Source: Oleiharenicola lentus (GTDB lineage Bacteria > Verrucomicrobiota > Verrucomicrobiia > Opitutales > Opitutaceae). From it: a stretch of 64,000 bases of DNA. The notes beneath the pieces were generated by a model. The model saw nothing but the letters and a program-made list of their open reading frames with translations. It searched no databases and had not been told where the DNA came from. Positions within the stretch are counted from its first letter, which is position 1; every line of letters starts with the position of its first letter. Positions 9,226 through 18,066 of this stretch are shown in pieces. A program made the translations under genes and the position numbers. Location: the NCBI RefSeq assembly GCF_004118375.1, contig NZ_SDHX01000002.1, positions 1,043,001 to 1,107,000 on the forward strand. Reading direction: 5' to 3'.

Positions 9226-10201
9226 AGTCGCCGAATTTCGCCACGTTGGCCTTGGTCACGAGCTCCACGGCAACGGGCACACGCTGCGGGAAGTTGCGCT
9301 CGCCCTTGAAATACTTGTCCGCGTTCTCCGCGGCCGTGCGCGCCATCGTCTTCGGGAACTGCATGACGGTGGCGGCGATCTTGCCCTCGGCGACGGCCTT
9401 CACGACATCGTCGGCGCCGTCGAAGCCAAAGACCTTTACCTTGTCGGCCTTGCCGGCGGCGAGCAGGGCCTGGTAGGCGCCCATGGCCATGGCATCGTTG
9501 CCGCAGAAGACGGCGTTGATGTCGGGATGGGCCTGGAGAATGGCCTCGAGGACCTCGAGGGCCTTGGTGCGGTCAAAATCGGCGCTCTGCTGTGCGACCA
9601 TCTTCAGGCCGGGGAAGCGGTCCACGACGGAGTGGAAGCCCTTGGAACGGTTCCAGGTGTTGGTGTCGGCCACGAGGCCGAGCAGCTCGACGTATTTGCC
9701 CTCCTCGCCGACCACCTCGACGAAATATTGCCCGAGGGCCACGCAGCCCGAGTAGTTGTCGGAGAGGATCTGCGAGACGGCCGCGTCGTTGGCCTCGATC
9801 TCGCGGTCCATGCAGAACACGGGGATGCCCGCGGCCTTGGCACGGCGGACGTTGGCGATGGAGCCCTTGGCGTCGGTGCAGTTGAAGAGCACGGCGCCAT
9901 AGCCCGAGGCGATGAGGTTGTCGAAATGCTGCGCCTCCTTCGCCGGGTCGTTCTGCGAGTCAAAGATCACGGCCTCGTAGCCGAGCTCCTTGGCGCGGTC
10001 GCGGGCGGTCTCGGCGAGCACGACGAACCAGGGGTTGTTCAGCGTGGATACGACGACCGCCACGCGGGAGGCCTTCGCCGGCTGGACGGGAGCGGCGGAC
10101 GAATTTCCCGCCGGAACGGCGGGCTTGCAGGCGGTGAGGAACAGGGCGGCAAGGAGCAAGGCTCCGACGGCCGCGAAACGAAGCGGAGGGATGGGGCACA
10201 T
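9203..10201 (-). CDS. Periplasmic sugar-binding lipoprotein, RbsB-like
   Basis: The start at 10201 gives a 332-residue precursor with a lipobox LTAC near residue 25 ([20 protein letters not shown]..). A longer frame to 10270 adds residues with no signal character. The mature part is a Peripla_BP_4 protein: [55 protein letters not shown] and [12 protein letters not shown]. It should capture a monosaccharide and deliver it to the RbsC-like permease. It is the first gene of the operon. A 13-base perfect inverted repeat lies about 50 bases upstream in the leader. Sugar specificity cannot be read from sequence alone. Confidence 0.92.
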   Translation of the reverse strand: MCPIPPLRFAAVGALLLAALFLTACKPAVPAGNSSAAPVQPAKASRVAVVVSTLNNPWFVVLAETARDRAKELGYEAVIFDSQNDPAKEAQHFDNLIASGYGAVLFNCTDAKGSIANVRRAKAAGIPVFCMDREIEANDAAVSQILSDNYSGCVALGQYFVEVVGEEGKYVELLGLVADTNTWNRSKGFHSVVDRFPGLKMVAQQSADFDRTKALEVLEAILQAHPDINAVFCGNDAMAMGAYQALLAAGKADKVKVFGFDGADDVVKAVAEGKIAATVMQFPKTMARTAAENADKYFKGERNFPQRVPVAVELVTKANVAKFGDYGRKGQP

Positions 10202-10713
10202 GGGGAAAGCGGGCAGGAGGTTAGGACTGGGCGTTTTGAAATGAAAGCCCCGACACCGTGGCCGAGACATTCAGTTGAACGGCCACGGTGTCGAGGAACC
10301 CTGATCCAAAGTCAGTGCGGCAGCCGAACTGCCGGGAAGCGGCCCGGCCGCCTTCTGGCAAGGCCGACGGAGAAAATTGGCAGCACTAAGCTCATGGACA
10401 AAAATCGCGATGCCCGGGTGGGGGCGGCGAGGGTTGGGGGTGACATCCACCCTAGCAGACTTCTTTCCCGCTGTTCTCCCGGTCTGAAGGAAATAACCTG
10501 CGGCATCCTAAGCCCGGACCACGACGAACCGCCAGCGAGCCGAAGAAGACCGCTGCTGCCGCGGCCCAGAGCCTGAAACACTATTATCCCGGGAGTTATT
10601 GCGAAAAGTCCGGCAGATGCCCGCGGCCGTTTTTCGTATCTTAGCGACCGTTACCCTACCCCCCACCGGCGTCTCCACACCGGCGCCTGAGTTTAGTTTT
10701 GTCGAAACCTACC
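10202..10713. promoter_or_regulatory. Divergent intergenic region between ABC operon and TonB receptor 1
   Basis: These 512 bases separate two divergent transcription units and must hold both promoters. I can point to the inverted repeat at 10251-10293 on the ABC side. On the TonB side there is a relatively A/T-rich stretch near 10580-10660 and a CCCTACCCCCC box near 10655 that resembles one upstream of the second TonB receptor. An 89-codon minus-strand frame at 10312-10581 has no signal, motif or plausible composition, and I do not call it. Confidence 0.55.
10251..10293 (-). promoter_or_regulatory. Perfect 13-bp inverted repeat in the leader of the ABC operon
   Basis: CGACACCGTGGCC at 10251-10263 is perfectly mirrored by GGCCACGGTGTCG at 10281-10293, with 17 bases between. 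It begins 50 bases upstream of the binding-protein start codon. It could be an operator with two half-sites or a stem-loop in the mRNA leader. It is not followed by a U-tract on the minus strand, so it is not a simple terminator. Confidence 0.6.
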
Positions 10714-13700
10714 ATGAACCACCCCACCGTAAGCCGGTCGTTCGCGACCGCCGTTCCGTCGCGTCAGGATTCCTCCTGCCGCCTGTCCTCCCGCCCGAGC
10801 CGTCTCCTGCTGTGCGTGCTCGCCGCCGCGCTGGTCCCGGCCTCCGCCCTCGCCGCCGTCATCAGCGGCACCGTGAACAACAAGAACACCCAGAAGTACC
10901 TCGATCGCGCCGTGGTCGAGGTGGTCGGCACCGGCCTCAAGACCCTCACCACGCCCGACGGCCGTTTCTCGCTCAGTGGCGTGCCCGCCGGCACCCACAC
11001 GGTGACCGCCACCTACACCGGCCTGGACCCGAAATCGCAGACGATCACCGTCACCGAGGAGCAGGCCGCGGCCGTCAGCTTCGAGCTCACGTCGGACATC
11101 TATGAGCTGGATGCGCTCGTGGTCACCTCGACGATCGAAGGCACCGCCGCCGCCATCAACCAGCAGCGCCGCTCCGAGTCCGCCCTCAGCGTCTCGACGA
11201 TGGACGCCTTCGTGGACCAGTCCACCGGCAACCCCGGTGAGTTCCTGCGCAACATCTCCGGCATCCAGATGGACTACTCGCAGAACGAGCCGAACCGCAT
11301 CCGCATCCGCGGGCAGGATCCCGTGCTCACCTCCGTGACGATGGACGGCAACGAGATCGCCTCGGCCGCCTCCTCCGGCACCACCCGCAACCTCGAGGTG
11401 GACCAGCTCTCCATGGCCGCCATTGAGAGCGTCGAGGTCTTCAAGGCCCCGATTCCCTCCATGTCCGCCAACGCCATCGGCGGCGCCGTGAATTTCGTCA
11501 CGAAGAGCGCCTTCGACCAGAAGGGCCGCCGCGCCAGCCTGCAGCTGGGCGTGCTGACGGACTCGCACGACTTTTTCGGCCGTTACATCGGCCCCGGCCA
11601 CAACGACTCGGGCCGGAAAGTGTCCGCCTACCCGATCGGCCGCCTGACCTACTCGAATTCCTTCTTCAACAACCGCCTCGGCGTCGTCGCCTCGGTCGGT
11701 CGCGATGAGTCGTTCATGCTCGGCTCCAGCACGACCCACACGTTCAACGTCTATAATGCACCCGCCGGCACGGGAGAAATCACCCCGGCCAACGCGACGA
11801 TCTTCCGGAATCAGCTCCTCATCAACCCGAACCGCCAGCTGCGCACGCGCTCGGATTATTCGCTGAACCTCGACTTCCGCCTCAACGACGAGATCACGCT
11901 TTTCCTGAAGAACACCTTCACCCGCTACCACAGCACGAACCGCAACCACAGCTTCAACCTCACGCCGACCAACAGCCTCACCGCCTACACGCCCGACTCC
12001 ACCCTGGAAAAATACACGACCACCAACGGGCGCGCCGACCAGGGCGTCAGCGTGTTCAGCAAATACACCGACTCCTGGCAGATCAACCCGGGCCTGAAGT
12101 TCAAGTCCGGCCTCTGGCAGGCGGAGCTTGTCGGCGGTCTCTCGAAGTCCATCAACCACTACCGCAACGACGACAACTTCGGCTCGCTCAGTATCTTCAC
12201 CGCCACCGGCAACGGCTGGACCGTGACCACGCCGCGCGACAACGAGACGCCGACCGCCTTCGTGCAGAACAGCGGCCCGAGCGTCTATGACCTCTACAAC
12301 TACTTCCCGAACCAGGCCAATCTCGCCTCCACCAACGGCGAGCACCGCGCCAACCACGGCGGCATGGTCACGAGCAACATTCGCAATTCCTCCGAGGTGC
12401 GCTGGTCCGGCCGCCTCGACGTGCAGCGCGACTTCCAGCTCAGCTTCCCCTTCTACCTGAAGGCCGGCCTCGCCTACAACGAGACCATCCGCGACCGCTA
12501 CAACACGCCGAAGCGCTGGTATTGGGTCGGTGACGACGGCGTCGCCGGCACGGCGGACGATCTGACCACCGCCGCCCAGCTCGGCCGCTTCGCCGAGCGC
12601 GTGCCGGTCACCCAGGGCCTGCCGGACTTCCACATCCGCGAGGCGAATTACTTCAGCACGACCGAGCTCTTCCAATACTGGCAGAAGAACCCGAAGGTCC
12701 TCGTCGAGAACAAGGCCTACGCCCTAGACCAGTGGTTCCAGAACCGTCGCAAGGTGAACGAAAAGATCACCGGCTACTACCTGATGGGCAGCGGCAACCC
12801 GATCCCGAAGCTCAACGTGCTCGCCGGCCTCCGCATCGAGGAAACCGACGTCGCCGCCACCGGCATTCGCACCCTGCCCACCTCCGGCGCCACCAGCGTC
12901 CTCCCGGTCGGCGTGGACGCCAACTCCGTCGCCGGCATCAACGCCAAGTATCGCTTCATCACGAGCACCTCGAAATACCGCTCGGATCCGTTCCCCTACC
13001 TGCACCTGCGCTATGAGGTGCTGCCGAACCTCCAGGCCCGCGCCAGCTACACCGAGGCCATCGGCCGTCCCGACTTCGCGCAGATCCTCCCCTCGCTGAC
13101 CCAGAACGATACGCCGACCAGCGGCTTCGCGGGCACCATCACCTCGACCCGCGCCGGCCTGCTGCCCCAGCGCTCGCAGAACTTTGACTTCAGTCTGGAG
13201 TATTACACCAAGACCGCGGGCGAGTGGACCTTCGCGTGGTTCCGCCGCGACATCGACGACTACATCGCCAGCGCCACCGTCCCGATGACCTCCGAGCTGC
13301 TCGCCGAGCTGGGCCTGGGCAGCGAGTTCGCCAACTACCAGCTGGCCACCAGCGACAACCTGGGCAACGCCAACTGGGACGGCTACGAGCTGAGCGTCCG
13401 TCAGCGCCTGAGCGACTGGGAGTTCATGCCGGGCTTCCTCCGCGGCTTCGAGATCTGGGCCAACCACACCCGCATCTACAGCATGGAAGGCACCTTCACC
13501 GGCGGCACCACCGGCGCGACCATCACCCACCTCGCCAACGTCGTGGACTCGCAGTTCAACGCCGGCGTCAGCTACCGCTCGCCGCGCGGCCGGCTCTACG
13601 TCCACCTGAAGACCAACTTCCAGGCCGGCCGCCCGACCGCCAACATCCTCGCCACCGGCCCGTCCAACCGCGCCAACCCGCGCCTGGAGGACTACCAGTT

Positions 13701-13866
13701 CTGGGATGGCGAGCTGACCTACGCCCTGAAGCCGAACCTCCGCCTCACGGTCACCGCGCGCAATCTGCTCGCCGAACGCCAGAAGAACACGGAATACGGC
13801 CTCGTCCGCGCCCGCCAGCAGGACACCGGCATCTCGTGGATCTTCGGAGCGAAATACGACCTCTGA
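10714..13866 (+). CDS. TonB-dependent outer-membrane receptor 1 with carboxypeptidase-regulatory domain
   Basis: The ATG at 10714 is preferred over the upstream TTG at 10699. The 1050-residue protein has a long N-region signal peptide ending near ALAAVISG. Next comes a CarboxypepD_reg domain (about residues 40-125: GVPAGTHTVTATYTGL), a plug with the segment NPGEFLRNISGIQMDYSQNE and RIRIRGQDPVLTSVTMDG, and a 22-strand-type barrel ending in the aromatic-rich SWIFGAKYDL. It is expected to import an oligosaccharide across the outer membrane using TonB energy. It is divergent from the ABC operon and followed by a strong terminator, so it is probably monocistronic. I see no SusD-like partner, as is common outside Bacteroidetes. 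Confidence 0.93.
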   Translation: MNHPTVSRSFATAVPSRQDSSCRLSSRPSRLLLCVLAAALVPASALAAVISGTVNNKNTQKYLDRAVVEVVGTGLKTLTTPDGRFSLSGVPAGTHTVTATYTGLDPKSQTITVTEEQAAAVSFELTSDIYELDALVVTSTIEGTAAAINQQRRSESALSVSTMDAFVDQSTGNPGEFLRNISGIQMDYSQNEPNRIRIRGQDPVLTSVTMDGNEIASAASSGTTRNLEVDQLSMAAIESVEVFKAPIPSMSANAIGGAVNFVTKSAFDQKGRRASLQLGVLTDSHDFFGRYIGPGHNDSGRKVSAYPIGRLTYSNSFFNNRLGVVASVGRDESFMLGSSTTHTFNVYNAPAGTGEITPANATIFRNQLLINPNRQLRTRSDYSLNLDFRLNDEITLFLKNTFTRYHSTNRNHSFNLTPTNSLTAYTPDSTLEKYTTTNGRADQGVSVFSKYTDSWQINPGLKFKSGLWQAELVGGLSKSINHYRNDDNFGSLSIFTATGNGWTVTTPRDNETPTAFVQNSGPSVYDLYNYFPNQANLASTNGEHRANHGGMVTSNIRNSSEVRWSGRLDVQRDFQLSFPFYLKAGLAYNETIRDRYNTPKRWYWVGDDGVAGTADDLTTAAQLGRFAERVPVTQGLPDFHIREANYFSTTELFQYWQKNPKVLVENKAYALDQWFQNRRKVNEKITGYYLMGSGNPIPKLNVLAGLRIEETDVAATGIRTLPTSGATSVLPVGVDANSVAGINAKYRFITSTSKYRSDPFPYLHLRYEVLPNLQARASYTEAIGRPDFAQILPSLTQNDTPTSGFAGTITSTRAGLLPQRSQNFDFSLEYYTKTAGEWTFAWFRRDIDDYIASATVPMTSELLAELGLGSEFANYQLATSDNLGNANWDGYELSVRQRLSDWEFMPGFLRGFEIWANHTRIYSMEGTFTGGTTGATITHLANVVDSQFNAGVSYRSPRGRLYVHLKTNFQAGRPTANILATGPSNRANPRLEDYQFWDGELTYALKPNLRLTVTARNLLAERQKNTEYGLVRARQQDTGISWIFGAKYDL

Positions 13867-13892
13867 GCCGGGCCACGGCTGTTCTTTTCACC

Positions 13893-13926
13893 GGGGCCCT
13901 GAAGCAATTCAGGGCCCCTTTATTTT
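13893..13926 (+). terminator. Rho-independent terminator after TonB receptor 1
   Basis: Arms GGGGCCCTGAA (13893-13903) and TTCAGGGCCCC (13908-13918) pair perfectly around a GCAA tetraloop and are followed by TTTATTTTT. It lies 27 bases after the stop codon. Confidence 0.93.
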
Positions 13927-14129
13927 TCACCCTCGCCCTCAAGTCAGGTTCGCCCCGCCCCGGGATTCGAAACGCCCCGCCAACCGAGGACCCTCGCCCC
14001 GACCCGTCGCTTGACCATCCCTCCACCCAAAATTACTAATCCGCGTCATTCCGCTCCATCCGGCCGGCCTTTGCCCGCAGCCTAACCCGGACATCACAGT
14101 TATGAGCAATCCAGTCAGCCAACAGTCCG

Positions 14130-14194
14130 TCCGCCCTTCGGGCGGAGCGACTTGGTCGCGGTTCGCCCCGACAAAGTCGGCCCGCCAGGGCGAA
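14130..14194. repeat. Nested palindromic element upstream of the first AraC gene
   Basis: Several short stems are packed together: TCCGCCC/GGGCGGA at 14130-14146, GCGAC/GTCGC at 14147-14159, and an outer TTCGCCC/GGGCGAA pair at 14162-14194 enclosing CCGAC/GTCGG. No U-tract follows. It lies in the 365-base gap between TonB receptor 1 and the AraC gene. The rest of that gap (13927-14129) shows nothing I recognise. Confidence 0.55.
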
Positions 14195-14231
14195 TATTCC
14201 TCCATCTGGTTGTGAAAAATCCGGGCTAAGC

Positions 14232-15122
14232 ATGCACCAGTTCGATCCCGCCCGCCCCGACTTCACGCCCTACGGTTTCACCTGCGTGCGCTGGAGCCCT
14301 TCGCCCATGCGGCGGCCGGATCACCACAACGAGATCGAGCTCAACCTGCTCTACGCCGGCTGGGTCACCTACCTGCTCGGCGGCCAGAAGGTGCGCTTCG
14401 AGATCGGCAAGCTCGGGCTGTTCTGGGCGGCGATTCCGCACCAGATCATCGATTACGCCCCGGAGACGGAATACTTCGTCGCGACGATTCCGCTCTCCTG
14501 GTTCCTGCAGTGCGAGCTGCCGGAACGCCTCACGCAGCCGCTCATGCGCGGCGAGGTCATCATGGAACCCGACAGCCGCCGGGGCACCTCCGATCAGGGC
14601 CTGTTCGCCCAGTGGGAAACCGACCTCGCCGGCGGCCGCGCCGACACCAAGGACATCGTGATGCTCGAACTGGAGGCCCGCCTGCGGCGCCTCGCGGGCA
14701 GCATCCCCTCCTCCGCGATCCAAAAACGCCGCCGCCAGCGCCTCTCCGTGCAAAGCGGCGGGCTCAACAAGGTCGAGCAGATGGCCTGCTTCGTCGCCCA
14801 ACGCTACACCGATCCGCTCACTGTCACCGAGATCAGCCAGGCCGTGAGCCTGCATCCGAACTACGCGATGAACCTGTTCAAGAAAACCTTCGGCACGACG
14901 CTCATCGACTACCTCACGCACCACCGCATCTCGCACGCCCAGCGCCTGCTCGCGACCACCGACCAGAAAGTCCTCGAGATCGCCTTCGCCTCGGGCTTCA
15001 GCTCGCTGAGCCGCTTCAACGAGGCTTTCCGCCGCGCCTGCGGCTGCACCCCGCGCGAATACCGCGTCGAGCACGAGACCTCCGAGACCGACCGCGACCG
15101 CCCCGACGCCCGGGAGGATTGA
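14232..15122 (+). CDS. AraC-family transcriptional regulator (MelR-like) A
   Basis: The 296-residue protein has an N-terminal cupin-like sensing domain (DHHNEIELNLLYAGWVTYLLGG, FWAAIPHQIIDY) and a C-terminal double helix-turn-helix from about residue 180 (VTEISQAVSLHPNYAMNLFKKTFG and ATTDQKVLEIAFASGFSSLSRFNEAFRRACGCTPREYR). It should bind a sugar and activate nearby genes. It is a clear paralogue of the regulator at 21886-22743, with the same opening (FTPYGFTCVRWSPSPM) and the same LFKK.FGTTLID segment. It is convergent with the GH95 gene, with a palindromic repeat between. Confidence 0.92.
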   Translation: MHQFDPARPDFTPYGFTCVRWSPSPMRRPDHHNEIELNLLYAGWVTYLLGGQKVRFEIGKLGLFWAAIPHQIIDYAPETEYFVATIPLSWFLQCELPERLTQPLMRGEVIMEPDSRRGTSDQGLFAQWETDLAGGRADTKDIVMLELEARLRRLAGSIPSSAIQKRRRQRLSVQSGGLNKVEQMACFVAQRYTDPLTVTEISQAVSLHPNYAMNLFKKTFGTTLIDYLTHHRISHAQRLLATTDQKVLEIAFASGFSSLSRFNEAFRRACGCTPREYRVEHETSETDRDRPDARED

Positions 15123-15131
15123 GGGGGCGAA

Positions 15132-15218
15132 GGTGGTGCGCGTTGCTCCCCAACGCGCAAAGGACGTCCGCACCGGAAGAAGCGCCCTGGAGAGCAGGTC
15201 GCTCCACCCCCGCTTTCA
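15132..15218. repeat. Palindromic GGTGGAGCGCGTTGCTC-type repeat (T-type), degenerate copy 1
   Basis: The left arm resembles GTGCGCGTTGCTCCCC and the right arm GAGCAGGTCGCTCCACC, with an insert between. It fills the 96-base gap between the convergent AraC and GH95 genes and could act as a two-way transcription stop. Better-preserved copies lie at 17871-17952 and 19552-19637. Confidence 0.65.
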
Positions 15219-17729
15219 TCACCACCGCTGCACCCACTCGTCGCCGGCCTTCAGGTCGAGCGCCCACGACTGCTCGCCGCAGCGCACCGTCACCTTGCCG
15301 CTCTGTGTGGCGCGCACGACGGCGCTCACCAGTTTCCCGTCGCGCCAGGCAACATCCACGCTGTAGCCGCCCCGCGCACGCAGTCCGCGCGCCGCGCCCT
15401 CGCTCCACTGCGGCGGCAACGCCGGCAGCAGCCGGATCTCCGTGTAGGGCGGGATCGCTGATCCCGCCGCTGGAGGGCCGGTCTCCGCACCGGCCGTCTT
15501 TGGAGGGCTCGGCTCCCGCTGAGCCGCGGCCCGGCCGGAGCCGGGCCCTTCACTGCGGCTCTGGACGATCAGCTCCGCAATCACCGCGGGGCCGCCGAGG
15601 TTGCCATCAATCTGGAACGGCGGGTGCGCGCCAAAGAGATTCGCGTAAAGCCCGCCGGTCCACTGGCCGACCTTCTCGGTCGGCTTCGCCGGACGCAGGT
15701 GCTGCTTCAGCAGGTCGTGCGAGCGCGCGCCGTCCCCGAGGCGGGCCCACATGCCGAGCTTGAAGGCCGTGCCCCAACCGGTGCCCTCGTCGCCGCGCCC
15801 CTCAAGGGTCTTGCGCGCCGCCGCCGCCAGCGCGGGATCGGACCACGCGGTGAATTCATGGCCGGGATAAAGTCCCCAGAGGTGCGAGACGTGACGGTGA
15901 TGCGGCTCGGGCTCGGCGTATTCCTCCAGCCATTCCATCACGCGGCCGTCGCTTCCGATGCGCGTCGGCGCCAGCTGCGCGCGCTTGGCATCGAGTTCGC
16001 CCGCCAGCTCCGTATCCACGCCGAGCTCGCGCGCTGCGGTCGCGGTGGCGATGAACAGCTCGCGGACGAGCTGCTGGTCCATCGTCGCCCCGAGGCAGAT
16101 GTGGGCCTTGGTGCCGTCGGCCAGCTGGAAGGAATTTTCCGGAGAGTTCGACGGCGCGGTCACCAGCCAGCCGTGCTTCGGCTCGGCGATCAGCATGTCG
16201 AGGTAGAACTCGGCCGAACCTTTGAGGATCGGATAGGCAGTTTTCAGGAACTCCCGGTCGCGGGTGAACAGCCAGTGTTCCCACAGGTGCGTGCAGAGCC
16301 AGGCCGAACCCGAGCTGGTCGAGCCCCATTGCGCCGACTCGCCGGGCGAGGTGAAGCCCCAGGGATTGGTGATGACATGCGCCACCCAGCCGTCGGCGCC
16401 GTAGTAGGCGCGCGCGGTCTTCGCGCCCGGCTCCACCAGCGAGCCGATCAGGGCGAACAACGGACGATGCAGCTCCGGCAGACCCGCCACCTCGGCGAGC
16501 CAGTAGTTCATCTGGACGTTGATGTTGAGGTGCCAGTCGCCGTTCCACGGCGTGTTGATGCCGTCGGCCCAGATGCCCTGCAAATTCGCCGGCAACCCGC
16601 CCGGCCGCGACGACGAGATCAGCAGGTAACGCCCGAAATCAAAATACAGCGCGGCCAGCCCCGGGTCCGGCTGCCCCGCTTCGAACGCCAGCAACCGCGC
16701 CGGCGCGCTCAACGCCTCGGCCGCGGGATTCACCGGCCCGAGCTGCAGCGACACGCGGTCGAACCACTGGCGGTAGTCGGTGACGTGCGACGCGCGAACG
16801 GCGGAAAATCCCATCGAAGCCGCCCTCGCGACATCGTCCATTGCGACCGCCGGCAGAAATCCGGTCTTCCGTCCGGCAAAGCTGCGATTGCCGATATCGG
16901 TCACACCCGACACATAAATCACAACCTCGGTGGCCTCGCGCACTTGCAGAGTCGCTCCCGCAGCGCGCACCCTGCCGTCAGTCGGAGGCACCCAGACATT
17001 CGCCAGAAACCGCACCCCCTCGCCCCCGCGTCCATCATCCAGTGATCCCTCCATCAGCAGGGAGCTGGGTATCTTGCCAGCCAGGATTCCACCGTCTTCA
17101 GCCTTCGTGGTCGCCCGCTCCGAACGACCGAGGGTGAGATCGAACGACAACGCCTTGGGCTTGTCCGCCGTGAGCCGCAGCACGAACACCTCGTCCGGCG
17201 CACTGACGAACCCCTCGCGCGTGAAGCGCACGCCGCCCTGCACGTAGCTGAGCCGGGCCACGGCCTCGCCGAGGTCGAGTTCGCGCCGGTAGTCCGTGAA
17301 CGGTTCCGCGGCCGCGGCATGGACAAACTTCAGCTTCAGGTCGCCGAGCAGCTGGTAGCTGCCGTAGGGAATCGTCGCCCCGCGCCCGCGCCCCGAACCG
17401 CGGCCGGCGCAGGTGAAACGCTCGTTCACGAGCTTCTCCGCCTCCGCGTTCTTGCCCTCCAGCAGCAGCCGGCGGATCTCCGGCAGGGCCTCGGCCGCGT
17501 CGGCCCGATCCGCCTCCTGCGGCGAACCCGACCACATGCCGCTCTCGTTGAGCACGATCCGCTCCTCCGTCACGCCGCCGAAGAGCATGGCCCCGAGCCG
17601 GCCGTTGCCCAGCGGACTCGACTGCGTGAAATGCGTCGCCGGCTCGTCGAGCCGGATGACGCGCCCGGCGGCGAAGGAAACGGAGAGGCAAAGCGAGGCG
17701 AGAATCGCGAGTCGGGGGAGAAGCTTCAT
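15219..17729 (-). CDS. GH95 family alpha-L-fucosidase / alpha-L-galactosidase
   Basis: The 836-residue secreted protein has a signal peptide (MKLLPRLAILASLCLSVSFAAG). It then shows the N-terminal beta domain (SSPLGNGRLGAMLFGGV, LNESGMWSG) and the (alpha/alpha)6 catalytic domain of GH95. Family catalytic motifs are present: NINVQMNYW near residues 400-408 with the two asparagines, SPENSF near residue 528 with the acid glutamate, and QIDGNLGG near residue 707 with the aspartate. GH95 enzymes cleave alpha-1,2-L-fucose, or L-galactose as in RG-II side chains. Residues about 728-760 are encoded by a palindromic repeat cassette (15448-15547) and are unlike family members. The reading frame is intact. 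It is monocistronic, divergent from the esterase gene. Confidence 0.92.
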   Translation of the reverse strand: MKLLPRLAILASLCLSVSFAAGRVIRLDEPATHFTQSSPLGNGRLGAMLFGGVTEERIVLNESGMWSGSPQEADRADAAEALPEIRRLLLEGKNAEAEKLVNERFTCAGRGSGRGRGATIPYGSYQLLGDLKLKFVHAAAAEPFTDYRRELDLGEAVARLSYVQGGVRFTREGFVSAPDEVFVLRLTADKPKALSFDLTLGRSERATTKAEDGGILAGKIPSSLLMEGSLDDGRGGEGVRFLANVWVPPTDGRVRAAGATLQVREATEVVIYVSGVTDIGNRSFAGRKTGFLPAVAMDDVARAASMGFSAVRASHVTDYRQWFDRVSLQLGPVNPAAEALSAPARLLAFEAGQPDPGLAALYFDFGRYLLISSSRPGGLPANLQGIWADGINTPWNGDWHLNINVQMNYWLAEVAGLPELHRPLFALIGSLVEPGAKTARAYYGADGWVAHVITNPWGFTSPGESAQWGSTSSGSAWLCTHLWEHWLFTRDREFLKTAYPILKGSAEFYLDMLIAEPKHGWLVTAPSNSPENSFQLADGTKAHICLGATMDQQLVRELFIATATAARELGVDTELAGELDAKRAQLAPTRIGSDGRVMEWLEEYAEPEPHHRHVSHLWGLYPGHEFTAWSDPALAAAARKTLEGRGDEGTGWGTAFKLGMWARLGDGARSHDLLKQHLRPAKPTEKVGQWTGGLYANLFGAHPPFQIDGNLGGPAVIAELIVQSRSEGPGSGRAAAQREPSPPKTAGAETGPPAAGSAIPPYTEIRLLPALPPQWSEGAARGLRARGGYSVDVAWRDGKLVSAVVRATQSGKVTVRCGEQSWALDLKAGDEWVQRW
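15448..15547. repeat. Cluster of four short palindromes inside the GH95 coding sequence
   Basis: Four perfect stems follow each other: GGCGGGATC/GATCCCGCC (15448-15468), GGCCGGT/ACCGGCC (15476-15495), CGGCTC/GAGCCG (15510-15526) and GGCCCGGC/GCCGGGCC (15528-15547). The GGCCGGTCTCCGCACCGGCC unit also occurs in the intergenic element at 21802-21882. The cassette is read in frame and gives a Pro/Gly/Ala-rich loop in the protein. Confidence 0.85.
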
Positions 17730-17870
17730 GGGGTCCCGCGACTAAAGCCCGAGTCCTCCGTTTTTCACGCCGAATCCCATGGAGATTTCCGACAGGGCCT
17801 CACGCCAAGAACGCCTGAGCCGTATCGCTGCAATCGAACCCGATTCAGCTCTGAGTGCTTTTGCCATGGG

Positions 17871-17952
17871 GAGGTGGAGCGCGTTGCTCCCCAACGCGCT
17901 TGGCTCCGTCAGCTCCCAAACCAGCGCATTGGGGAGCAATGCGCTCCACCTT
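17871..17952. repeat. Palindromic T-type repeat, copy 2
   Basis: The left arm GGTGGAGCGCGTTGCTCCCC and the right arm GGGGAGCAATGCGCTCCACC are nearly perfect complements, separated by about 40 bases. It sits in the 337-base gap between the divergent GH95 and esterase genes. Apart from this repeat I see no gene in 17730-18066; both promoters must lie here. Confidence 0.85.
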
Positions 17953-18066
17953 CGCGCCCTTTGCGCGAGGCCATGCATGGGTGTTAAATCGCCAATTCCC
18001 CGTCACAATCCCGGAGCAATCCGAACGTGACGCCCACGCGCGTCACGCTTTGATGGCGTAACCCCG

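Noticed and set aside
10312-10581. 89-codon frame in the divergent region before TonB receptor 1
   Set aside because: Overlaps the expected promoter zone and has no recognisable feature.
10693-12675. 660-codon minus-strand frame opposite TonB receptor 1
   Set aside because: Composition is Gly/Val/Ala/Glu-rich with no motifs, and it is the mirror of a well-supported receptor gene; such shadows are expected at this GC content.
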